Positions 8,016 to 14,791 of a DNA stretch of 47,227 nucleotides are shown in pieces; position 1 is the stretch's first letter, and each line of letters opens with the position of its first letter. The stretch is from contig CANQBI010000009.1 of NCBI GenBank assembly GCA_947589435.1, forward strand, positions 1 through 47,227. The letters are read 5' to 3'. The position numbers and the translations under genes were made by a program. The stretch is from an uncultured Bacilli bacterium (GTDB lineage: Bacteria > Bacillota_I > Bacilli_A > RF39 > UBA660). The notes under the pieces were generated by a model that did no database searches, had not been told where the DNA came from, and saw only the letters and a program-made list of their open reading frames with translations.

Positions 8016-8436
8016 AGAAGAATTTGATAAATTAAATATATTTGGACTAGGAAATCCAAATGATGCTTTTAAAGAATATTTTATTGGTCAAAGTTATCTT
8101 AATTTGTTAGCCAAAACGGAAAATGGTATTAGTTTTGCTAATGTAACATTTGAACCATCTTGCCGAAATAATTGGCATATTCATCATGCTAAAAGTGGTG
8201 GAGGACAAGTTCTAATTTGTATTGCCGGTTATGGATATTATCAAGAATGGGAAAAAAAGGTTCAAAAACTATCTCCTGGTGATATTGTGGTAATACCTGC
8301 AAATGTCAAACATTGGCATGGTGCCCAACCCAGTTCTTGGTTTAGTCATATAGCCGTTGAAGTACCAGGAGAAGATACTTCAAATGAATGGTTAGAACCA
8401 GTAACAGATGAAGAATATAATAAATTAGAAAATTAA
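8008..8436 (+). CDS. Cupin-domain protein
   Basis: A single cupin barrel of 142 residues. Motif 1 is N-WHIHH-x-GGGQVLICIAGYGYY (His near residues 53, 55 and 56) and motif 2 is LSPGDIVVIPANVKHWHGA. The metal-binding His set (HxH plus the late His) is present. ATG 8008 is chosen because GGGAG (7992-7996) is well spaced; the frame stays open further upstream without a better site. It overlaps the CMD gene by eight bases. CMD plus cupin pairs occur with flavodoxins in electrophile-stress operons; the substrate is not determinable. Confidence 0.88.
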   Translation: MNKEEFDKLNIFGLGNPNDAFKEYFIGQSYLNLLAKTENGISFANVTFEPSCRNNWHIHHAKSGGGQVLICIAGYGYYQEWEKKVQKLSPGDIVVIPANVKHWHGAQPSSWFSHIAVEVPGEDTSNEWLEPVTDEEYNKLEN

Positions 8437-8450
8437 AAAATGAATATTAT

Positions 8451-8484
8451 AAGCAGACCATTTTGTGGTTTGTTTTTCTTTTTT
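8451..8484 (+). terminator. Terminator of the flavodoxin-cupin operon
   Basis: AAGCAGACCA (8451-8460) pairs with TGGTTTGTTT (8466-8475), including two G-T pairs, over the loop TTTTG. A long T/C-rich tail follows. Confidence 0.82.
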
Positions 8485-8514
8485 GCTAATAAAAAATAAA
8501 AGAAAAAAATGAAG

Positions 8515-8533
8515 TGCACGAAAAAATCGTGCA
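8515..8533. repeat. Hairpin element, copy 1 (TGCACGA stem, A5 loop)
   Basis: TGCACGA (8515-8521) pairs with TCGTGCA (8527-8533) over an A5 loop. Flanks are an A-rich run with one G on the left and ATTGA on the right, as in copy 2 at 12116-12140. The second base of the stem core is C-G here and T-A there, a compensatory difference. Confidence 0.65.
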
Positions 8534-8648
8534 ATTGAAAACAAATGATTAAGAAAGTAAGTTGCACTTAAAATTGGAACATCTTAAATTAAAATATCTA
8601 AACAATAAAAATAGTTTTTTAAATACTTAATTGAAATAGAAAACGAAC

Positions 8649-8667
8649 TGGTTAGTATTACTAACCA
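8649..8667. repeat. 9-bp inverted repeat
   Basis: TGGTTAGTA and TACTAACCA flank a single central T. No T tail follows, so a protein-binding site is as likely as a terminator. Confidence 0.65.
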
Positions 8668-8677
8668 ATAGAAAAAT

Positions 8678-8702
8678 AGTTGACTACAACTTGTAGTCAA
8701 CT
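8678..8702. repeat. 12-bp inverted repeat with one central base
   Basis: AGTTGACTACAA and TTGTAGTCAACT are perfect complements around a single C. This near-continuous 25-bp palindrome suits a dimeric regulator; no T tail is present. Confidence 0.75.
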
Positions 8703-8759
8703 GAAAAAGTAAAGATATATTATTATGTTTTGATGCTAATCAAAATAAAAACTAATATA

Positions 8760-8777
8760 TTTATTTACGTAAATAAA
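8760..8777. repeat. 18-bp perfect palindrome
   Basis: TTTATTTACGTAAATAAA is self-complementary over all 18 bases and lies about 75 bases before the next gene, where an operator could sit. Confidence 0.7.
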
Positions 8778-8852
8778 ACTATACTGAAATTAATATCATT
8801 TTGTTTTTAAATAATAAATGATAAAATAAAAATAAAGGAAGGCTAGATTAAA

Positions 8853-9416
8853 ATGAATGAATCAAATAATAATAATATGAATAATATTCAAAATGCTAAT
8901 TTAAATTATGAATCAAGTAATAATATGAATAATAACTATAATACTAATATGAATAATAATTTTAACAATCAAAATGAAAATTCTAAAAAATTTATAACAA
9001 CAATTATTATAGTGGTGGTAGTAATATTATGCGGAATAGGCATAGGTTTTGGAGCAAATGCCTTATTAAACAAGAAAGATGATGGTGAAATTCAATTATG
9101 TCAAATTATGGCCCCAAAAATTGATGATTATAAAAAAGAAAAAATTTCTTATGGCCAATTCTTTGAACAAATCAAAAACGATTATGACAAGTATTGTAAA
9201 GGAAATAATAGTGATCTATGTGTTACAGTGACCGATTTTTATAATGATTTAGAAAATGATATAAAGTTTTCTGAATTGGAAAATTGTAATAAATATAATG
9301 GTTATTTCAACGAAAGTCAATTGAAAGAATTATGTGAATCAACAAATAATGAGAAAAAAACATTCCTTGATTCTCATATAAATCTCTTAAATAGTAGTTG
9401 TTCAAATGTTAATTAG
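8853..9416 (+). CDS. Asn-rich single-pass membrane protein of unknown function
   Basis: Residues 1-45 are a low-complexity Asn/Met/Tyr tail. Residues 46-72 are one membrane helix (TTIIIVVVVILCGIGIGFGA). The remaining 115 residues are polar with five Cys after the helix, plausible for disulfides outside the cell. The start follows AAAGGAAGG. The orientation (Asn-rich part inside, Cys-rich part outside) is inferred. It lies 67 bases before the DUF2207 gene in the same direction and may be cotranscribed with it. I do not recognise a family. Confidence 0.6.
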   Translation: MNESNNNNMNNIQNANLNYESSNNMNNNYNTNMNNNFNNQNENSKKFITTIIIVVVVILCGIGIGFGANALLNKKDDGEIQLCQIMAPKIDDYKKEKISYGQFFEQIKNDYDKYCKGNNSDLCVTVTDFYNDLENDIKFSELENCNKYNGYFNESQLKELCESTNNEKKTFLDSHINLLNSSCSNVN

Positions 9417-9483
9417 TTTTAAACATACTTTTGAACAATTTTTGAGAGGAAAAAATAACTTTTTAAGTAGGTGAATATAATAT

Positions 9484-11268
9484 ATGAAATTTAAACCTTT
9501 ATTGTTTTTTATATTTAACTTTTTATTTATTAATGTTGTTTATGCCAATGATATAAAAAACATTAATATGGATATTTATCTAGATAATAATGGTAATGCT
9601 CATATTAAAGAAAAATGGGTAGTTAATGTTACTAGTGGAACTGAAATATATAGAACTTATAAAAATGCTGGACCATCAACAATTACAGATTATAAAGTTT
9701 ATTTGAATAATCAAGAATTTACAACGATACAAGATTGGAATGAAAAAGCATCTTTTAGTGAAAAAAGTTATAAAGCAGGATTAAATATTATAAAAGTAGC
9801 GGGGGTTCCAAAAGAATATGAATTATGCTTTGGAATATCTGAATATGGTTTAAATACTTATGAATTAGATTATACAATAACAAATTTTGTTATAGAAGCA
9901 ACGGACTCTGATGTTGTATATTGGAATTTAATTCCTGAAGATTTAGATAATAAACCGGAAAATTTTTATATAAAAATATATAGCGATTTTAAATATGTTA
10001 ATTCCGATATATGGGCATATGGTAGTTATGGAGACATGGCTTATGTTTATGATGGCTATATGGAAATAGAAAATAGTAATGCCTTAGATTATGATGAGTA
10101 TGTAACAGTTTTGATTAGATTTCCTAAAGAAACTTTTAATAATGAAGTAAAAACAGATTTTAATTTTAATTATTATTATAATAAGGCAGAACAAAGTTCA
10201 GTACATTATGAAAAAGAAGAGGAAAATAAAACCACTTATAGTATTACTTATATTTTAAAAGTTTGTTTAAGAAATATTTTATTATGTATATTAGGTCTTT
10301 TAGTTGGAGCAATTATATTTTCACCAATTTCTCTAGTTCTTATCCGTCATGATTTGGCCACGAAAATTAAGTATGGCACCAAAAAAATAAAATTTAGAAA
10401 AGGAGTAAATAAGGTTAAAAATGCCCCTTACTTTAGAGATATCCCTTATGATAATATATTTGAAGGTTACTGGGTTTCTTGTCAATTTGATTTAGTAAAA
10501 AATAAAACTGATTTTTTAGGAGTTATGCTTTTAAAATGGTTAAAAGATAAAAATATTGAAATAATTAAAGATAAGAAAATAAAAATAAAATTTAATAATG
10601 ATAATAATCTATCAAAAGATGAAAAAGAACTTTATGATATGTTAAAAGCTGCTAGTAAAGATAATATTTTAAAAGAAAATGAATTTTCTGATTGGTGTTA
10701 TAAAAATTATTATAAAGTTATAGATTGGTTTGATGATATATTTGACAAAACAACTGCAAAATTTTATCAAAAAGGTAAACTAACGAAAGTAATAGAAAAA
10801 GTTCCTTTTGGAAAACTATTTAATGATCCAAAAGAACAAGTGGTTTATTACGTAGAAGAAATAATGAAAAATGATGGTTTAAAAGTGGCAGGACTTAAAA
10901 ATTTCTTAAATGATTTTTCGAATATAAAAGATAGAATGGCAATAGAAATTATTCATTGGGAAGAATATTTAATGTATGCTCAAATGTTTGGAATAGCTGA
11001 AAAAGTGGCGAAGGAATTTAAAGATTTATACCCTGAAACTATAATAGATATTACTTATGATGATATCGTGGCTGCTTACAATTTCTCTTATGTTGGTATA
11101 AGTTCTATAAATAGATCTAAATCATCAGGCTCAAGTTCCTCATCTTCATTGTCAAAGGATCGTTCTCACGAAAGAGCTGATAGATATTCTTCTGGTGGCG
11201 GAGGTTATTCATCAAAAGGAGGCGGAAAAGATGCTTTTGGAAGTGGTTCCAAAGGAGGTTTCCGTTAA
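9484..11268 (+). CDS. DUF2207-domain membrane protein
   Basis: A cleavable signal peptide (residues 1-21, ending VYA) is followed by the DUF2207 beta-rich region (about residues 25-235: NGNAHIKEKWVVN and YELDYTITNFV). A membrane segment lies near 260-285. A long cytoplasmic region (290-560) follows, and then a Ser/Gly tail (SSGGGGYSSKGGGKDAFGSG). This is the organisation of YciQ-like DUF2207 proteins, which normally end in a similar Gly/Ser run, so the gene looks complete at 594 residues. Their function is not established. The adjacent zinc-ribbon gene is probably cotranscribed. Confidence 0.85.
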   Translation: MKFKPLLFFIFNFLFINVVYANDIKNINMDIYLDNNGNAHIKEKWVVNVTSGTEIYRTYKNAGPSTITDYKVYLNNQEFTTIQDWNEKASFSEKSYKAGLNIIKVAGVPKEYELCFGISEYGLNTYELDYTITNFVIEATDSDVVYWNLIPEDLDNKPENFYIKIYSDFKYVNSDIWAYGSYGDMAYVYDGYMEIENSNALDYDEYVTVLIRFPKETFNNEVKTDFNFNYYYNKAEQSSVHYEKEEENKTTYSITYILKVCLRNILLCILGLLVGAIIFSPISLVLIRHDLATKIKYGTKKIKFRKGVNKVKNAPYFRDIPYDNIFEGYWVSCQFDLVKNKTDFLGVMLLKWLKDKNIEIIKDKKIKIKFNNDNNLSKDEKELYDMLKAASKDNILKENEFSDWCYKNYYKVIDWFDDIFDKTTAKFYQKGKLTKVIEKVPFGKLFNDPKEQVVYYVEEIMKNDGLKVAGLKNFLNDFSNIKDRMAIEIIHWEEYLMYAQMFGIAEKVAKEFKDLYPETIIDITYDDIVAAYNFSYVGISSINRSKSSGSSSSSSLSKDRSHERADRYSSGGGGYSSKGGGKDAFGSGSKGGFR

Positions 11269-11317
11269 CAATTAATTAAAAGGAAAAATTAAAAATAATT
11301 TAGTAAGGAGTAAAAAA

Positions 11318-12049
11318 ATGAATTGTAAAAAATGTGGTAGTCCAATTTTGGAAAATGAACAATATTGTCGAAACTGTGGTGAGTCAGTTTTGACTTTAGA
11401 AAATCAAAATAATAACGTTCAACAAGTAAATAATATTAATAATAGTGTGGTAAATGGAACTAATATGCAAACAAATATAAATAACAATATTTCAAGTACA
11501 TATAAATTAATATTGAGAAGAAAAAAAGCATTTGCTGGTTGGGCAGCAACCTTTGATATTTATATAGATAATGTCTTAGTTGGTAAAGTTAAAAATGGTC
11601 AAACAATAGAATTAGAAGTAAGTAGTGGTGTTCATCAAATATCTGTAAATCAAAATAATCCTATAAATATTACAATAAATGGTAATACAACTGCTGATTT
11701 AGTAGTATTTGGTCTTAACAACTATGGAATTAGTAATGTTAATGGACAATCTATAAATAATAATAATGATAATGCTTTTATTCAAAAAAATGTGAAATCA
11801 ACTAATTATGTATTTATAGCTAGTCTAGCTATTTCAATTATTTCTATAGTAATGCTAGTAGCATCTGGATACTATATTACTTTTTGGATTTATCCAATTA
11901 TTATAGGATATTCTATACTTAACATAGCAGGTTTAAATAATCAAAAACAAAGCAGTAATTATAATAAATTAATGACTAAAAATATTATTGCAATAGTAAT
12001 ATCGACAATTATGTTACTAGTAACAATCTATCTTACGGCATTTCTATAA
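11318..12049 (+). CDS. Zinc-ribbon membrane protein
   Basis: The N-terminus carries a zinc ribbon (CKKCGSPI...QYCRNCGES, four Cys within residues 3-23). An Asn-rich linker follows, then a compact beta-rich domain (residues 65-140: YKLILRRKKAFAGWAATFDIYIDN, VGKVKNGQTIELEV). Three hydrophobic segments lie near 158-180, 185-203 and 220-242. The start follows AGTAAGGAG. Zinc ribbon plus small beta domain plus membrane helices is common in uncharacterised Gram-positive proteins; the specific role is unknown. It lies 49 bases after the DUF2207 gene, likely in one operon. Confidence 0.72.
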   Translation: MNCKKCGSPILENEQYCRNCGESVLTLENQNNNVQQVNNINNSVVNGTNMQTNINNNISSTYKLILRRKKAFAGWAATFDIYIDNVLVGKVKNGQTIELEVSSGVHQISVNQNNPINITINGNTTADLVVFGLNNYGISNVNGQSINNNNDNAFIQKNVKSTNYVFIASLAISIISIVMLVASGYYITFWIYPIIIGYSILNIAGLNNQKQSSNYNKLMTKNIIAIVISTIMLLVTIYLTAFL

Positions 12050-12115
12050 AGCATCATTAAATTTATTTATAATATAAAATTATTAAAACTAGTAAAATAA
12101 AAAAAAGAAAAATTG

Positions 12116-12140
12116 AGTTGTACGATTTTTTCGTACAACT
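12116..12140. repeat. Hairpin element, copy 2 (AGTTGTACGA stem, T5 loop)
   Basis: AGTTGTACGA (12116-12125) pairs perfectly with TCGTACAACT (12131-12140) over T5. Flanks match copy 1 (8515-8533): an A-rich run with one G on the left and AATTGA on the right. Confidence 0.7.
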
Positions 12141-12142
12141 AA

Positions 12143-12171
12143 TTGACCAACTTTCGTTAATGTGATAATAT
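12143..12171 (+). promoter_or_regulatory. Promoter of the candidate small RNA
   Basis: TTGACC (12143-12148) and TAATAT (12166-12171) are separated by 17 bp. No coding start follows; the next structure is a terminator about 70 bases on. Confidence 0.55.
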
Positions 12172-12177
12172 TTAATT

Positions 12178-12249
12178 ACAAAAGCCATTATGGTTTTGGA
12201 TCACGTTGTGTGGTTGGTAGAGGGAATTACAAAAGTCCCTCTATTTTTA
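12178..12249 (+). ncRNA. Candidate small RNA of about 70 nt
   Basis: A promoter with correct spacing is followed by a stretch with no open frame. A small CCA-TTA-TGG hairpin (12185-12193) lies within it. It ends in a clean terminator: TAGAGGGA (12218-12225) with TCCCTCTA (12236-12243) and TTTTT. The motif AATTACAAAAG occurs twice, near the predicted 5' end and in the terminator loop. It matches no RNA family I know. It could also be an attenuated leader of the XRE gene at 12346, although a separate promoter lies between. Confidence 0.5.
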
Positions 12250-12253
12250 TGTA

Positions 12254-12297
12254 AGCAAGAAATTCTTGCTAGTAATGTCAAATAAGTTTGATATAAT
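12254..12297 (+). promoter_or_regulatory. Promoter with two inverted repeats before the XRE gene
   Basis: AGCAAGAA-A-TTCTTGCT (12254-12270) and TCAAA-TAAG-TTTGA (12278-12291) sit directly upstream of -10 TATAAT (12292-12297). A possible -35 TTGCTA lies at 12267. These are plausible operators for autoregulation by the gene that follows. Confidence 0.5.
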
Positions 12298-12345
12298 AAT
12301 TTTAGATTATCTTTTATTATAGTCTATAGGAAAGGAGGAAATTTT

Positions 12346-13053
12346 ATGAATCTGGGTAATAAAATTTTAAAAATAAGGAAGGATAATAAAATGTCACAAG
12401 AACAGTTTGCTGAAGTTTTAAATGTAACAAGACAAACAGTTTCCAATTGGGAAAATAGTAATAATTATCCAGATATTGAAACCCTAATTAAAATTAGTGA
12501 TAAGTTTAATGTTTCCTTAGACATTTTATTAAAAGGTGATAAAGAAATGATAAAAGATATTAATAAGAAAACTAAAAATAACAAAATATTAAAAAGAGTT
12601 ATTATTGTTCTTAGCGTAGTTATTGTTATTTTACTCATCGGAACTATAGTCTATAAAGAATATAGTTATCGTTTACAAATTAATTTTGCGGAAAGTAATT
12701 CGGAAAGTGCTATAACTGATAAATGTAATTTAGATGGCAAAAGATTAAAAATTATGGCTATAGCCCATGATATATGTAATAATGATAAAAAATTTTTAGA
12801 AACGCCACTTTGTCATTTTAGTGATTTACCATGTAAAAACAGAAAATTTTTAGAACTTCCAAGATGTACATCAGATTTTGATAGTAAACCATCTAATTAC
12901 AATATTGTAAATAATAATACGAAAGAACAAGAAAAAGAATTAATGAAAAAGATGAATATTAATTTAGATGATTATGAGAATACTTATGATTTACTTAAAA
13001 GTATGGAAGATTATATTATAAGTATGGGTGGTACTTGTGATAATAGAGAATAG
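12346..13053 (+). CDS. Membrane-anchored XRE-family regulator with Cys-rich C-terminus
   Basis: Residues 1-65 form a Cro/C1 helix-turn-helix (MSQEQFAEVLNVT, VSNWENSNNYP, SLDILLKGD). One membrane segment lies near residues 85-105. The C-terminal 130 residues should be outside and contain seven Cys, including CHFSDLPCKN and LPRCTSDF. The DNA-binding part differs from the three upstream paralogues and is of the GNKILKIRKDNKMSQEQFAE type common in Clostridia. The start follows AAAGGAGG. Disulfide-stabilised extracytoplasmic sensing is an inference; the target could be its own palindrome-bearing promoter. Confidence 0.7.
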   Translation: MNLGNKILKIRKDNKMSQEQFAEVLNVTRQTVSNWENSNNYPDIETLIKISDKFNVSLDILLKGDKEMIKDINKKTKNNKILKRVIIVLSVVIVILLIGTIVYKEYSYRLQINFAESNSESAITDKCNLDGKRLKIMAIAHDICNNDKKFLETPLCHFSDLPCKNRKFLELPRCTSDFDSKPSNYNIVNNNTKEQEKELMKKMNINLDDYENTYDLLKSMEDYIISMGGTCDNRE

Positions 13054-13116
13054 ATAAAATTATTGTAAATTATCTAAAAAGTATTATAATAATAAGAACC
13101 AAAAGGGGATTTTATA

Positions 13117-14061
13117 ATGGAATATGATTATTATAAAAATATCGATAATGCTATTAGAAGATGTAAAGATATGTATGCTGATGATGGGGCAAATAAATGG
13201 GAGTTTTATAAAATGTATCCTTTTACTACCGAAAATATAAATGGTTATATTGATAATTTTTCTCTAGAAGGTAAATCACTACTTACAGTAGGAAGTTCAA
13301 CTGACCAAGTCTTAAATGCTATTTTAAAGGGAAGTACTGACATTACGCTTTTAGATATTTGTCCTTATGTTAAATATTATTACTATTTAAAATTAGTATC
13401 TATTCTAAAGTTAAATAGAGAAGAATTTTTAGAGTTCTTTAGATATATCGACTATCCTAAAGTATTTAAATATAACATTAATGTTTTTAAAAGAGAAGTA
13501 TTTGAAAAAATTAAAATGGATTTAAGAGTAATCGATTATGAATCTTATCTATTTTGGGATGAGTTATTACAAGTATATGGAAGTATTGGTTTAAGAAGAA
13601 AAATGTTTTCTAATGATGAATATCGGACAGATGTTATAACGAGTGTTAATGCTTATTTACAAAGTGAAGAAAATTATAATAATCTTAAAGATAAAATATT
13701 AAAAGTTAAACCGAAGTTTATAACTAGTGATGCTTTTAATTTTACAAGTGATAGAAGCTATGATAATATTTGGTTAAGTAATATAGGGACTAGAATTGCG
13801 GTAACTTCCTTAAAAATACTTGTAAATAAAATGCAAGAATATTTAAATAAAGATGGCTTAATGCTTATGTGTTATTTATATGATTGTACAAAATATACTA
13901 AATATAATCCTGTTTGGGACCCTATCTATAATTTAAAAGAAACATTTAAAGTTTTAAAGGATTTTAATCCGGAACTTAGAACTTTTACGGGAGTTGAAGG
14001 TCTAAAATTTCAAAATAAAAATATATGTAAAGATTCTATTATTTTAAGTAGAAAGAAATAA
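13117..14061 (+). CDS. Predicted class I SAM-dependent methyltransferase-like protein
   Basis: The segment LEGKSLLTVGSSTDQVLNAI (about residues 52-72) followed by DITLLDICP is a Rossmann motif I/II pair with an acidic residue at the end of the second strand. FITSDAFNF...YDNIWLSNI (about 203-223) and LNKDGLMLMCYLY fit motifs IV and VI of class I methyltransferases. The protein is 314 residues with no signal or membrane segment. The usual GxGxG is relaxed to VGSSTDQ, so cofactor binding is likely but not certain; DUF3419-like enzymes share this looseness. Substrate unknown. It stands alone between regulators and an ABC system. Confidence 0.6.
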   Translation: MEYDYYKNIDNAIRRCKDMYADDGANKWEFYKMYPFTTENINGYIDNFSLEGKSLLTVGSSTDQVLNAILKGSTDITLLDICPYVKYYYYLKLVSILKLNREEFLEFFRYIDYPKVFKYNINVFKREVFEKIKMDLRVIDYESYLFWDELLQVYGSIGLRRKMFSNDEYRTDVITSVNAYLQSEENYNNLKDKILKVKPKFITSDAFNFTSDRSYDNIWLSNIGTRIAVTSLKILVNKMQEYLNKDGLMLMCYLYDCTKYTKYNPVWDPIYNLKETFKVLKDFNPELRTFTGVEGLKFQNKNICKDSIILSRKK

Positions 14062-14121
14062 ATTTCTAACTTACTTGTAACATTGGTTATAATATAATTG
14101 TAGTGAGAAAGGGAGAAGTTT

Positions 14122-14790
14122 ATGGAAATATTAAGAGTGGAAAATTTAACAAAGATATATGGTAAAGGGGATACCAAAGTAGTGGCTTTAGACAATGTTT
14201 CCTTTAGTGTGGAAAAAGGAGAATTTGTGGCTATTGTGGGAGCTAGTGGTAGTGGTAAATCTACTTTACTGCATTTAATCGGGGGTGTTGATAAACCAAC
14301 AAGTGGAAAAGTTTATTTAAATGGGGAAGATATTTATAGTTATAATGATGATAAACTTGCTATTTTTAGAAGAAGACAAGTTGGGTTAATTTATCAATTT
14401 TATAATTTAATTCCGATTTTAAATGTGGAGGAAAATATTTGTCTACCCATGAATTTAGATGGAAGAAAAGTTGAAGAAAAACATTTAGAAGATATATTAA
14501 AAAGATTAGGTTTACTTAAAAGAAGATATCATTTACCTAATGAATTATCAGGTGGTGAACAACAAAGAACCTCAATTGGAAGAGCCTTAATTACAAGTCC
14601 AACCATTATTTTAGCCGATGAACCAACAGGTAACTTAGATTCTAAAAATAGTGAAGAGATTATTGAACTTTTAAAAAGTTCTAATCAAGATTATAAACAA
14701 ACAATTATTATGATTACTCATAATTTAGAAATTGCCAAGAATGCTGATCGAATTATTAAAATTCAAGATGGTAAAATAGTTGAGGCTTAA
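14122..14790 (+). CDS. ABC transporter ATP-binding protein (MacB/LolD/BceA type)
   Basis: All ABC motifs are intact: Walker A GASGSGKST (about residues 41-49), Q-loop at YQFYNLIP, signature LSGGEQQR (about 141-148), Walker B IILADEPTG and the H-loop MITHN. At 222 residues it is the exact length of the LolD/BceA subfamily that pairs with FtsX-type permeases. The permease gene begins two bases after its stop. The following response regulator and kinase suggest the transporter senses or removes an envelope-active compound, as in Bce-type modules. The start follows GAAAGGGAG. Confidence 0.93.
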   Translation: MEILRVENLTKIYGKGDTKVVALDNVSFSVEKGEFVAIVGASGSGKSTLLHLIGGVDKPTSGKVYLNGEDIYSYNDDKLAIFRRRQVGLIYQFYNLIPILNVEENICLPMNLDGRKVEEKHLEDILKRLGLLKRRYHLPNELSGGEQQRTSIGRALITSPTIILADEPTGNLDSKNSEEIIELLKSSNQDYKQTIIMITHNLEIAKNADRIIKIQDGKIVEA

Positions 14791-14791
14791 G

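Larger units (their letters stand above)
8485..8852. other. Gene-free stretch rich in palindromes
   Basis: No open frame or ribosome site of note lies between the operon terminator and the next gene. Instead there are four separate perfect or near-perfect inverted repeats (8515-8533, 8649-8667, 8678-8702, 8760-8777), described individually. The sequence between them is A/T-rich with no other structure that I can see. Confidence 0.7.

Noticed and set aside
8485-8852. CRISPR array or attachment site
   Set aside because: The palindromes differ in sequence and spacing; there are no regular direct repeats, no spacers of equal length and no cas or integrase genes.
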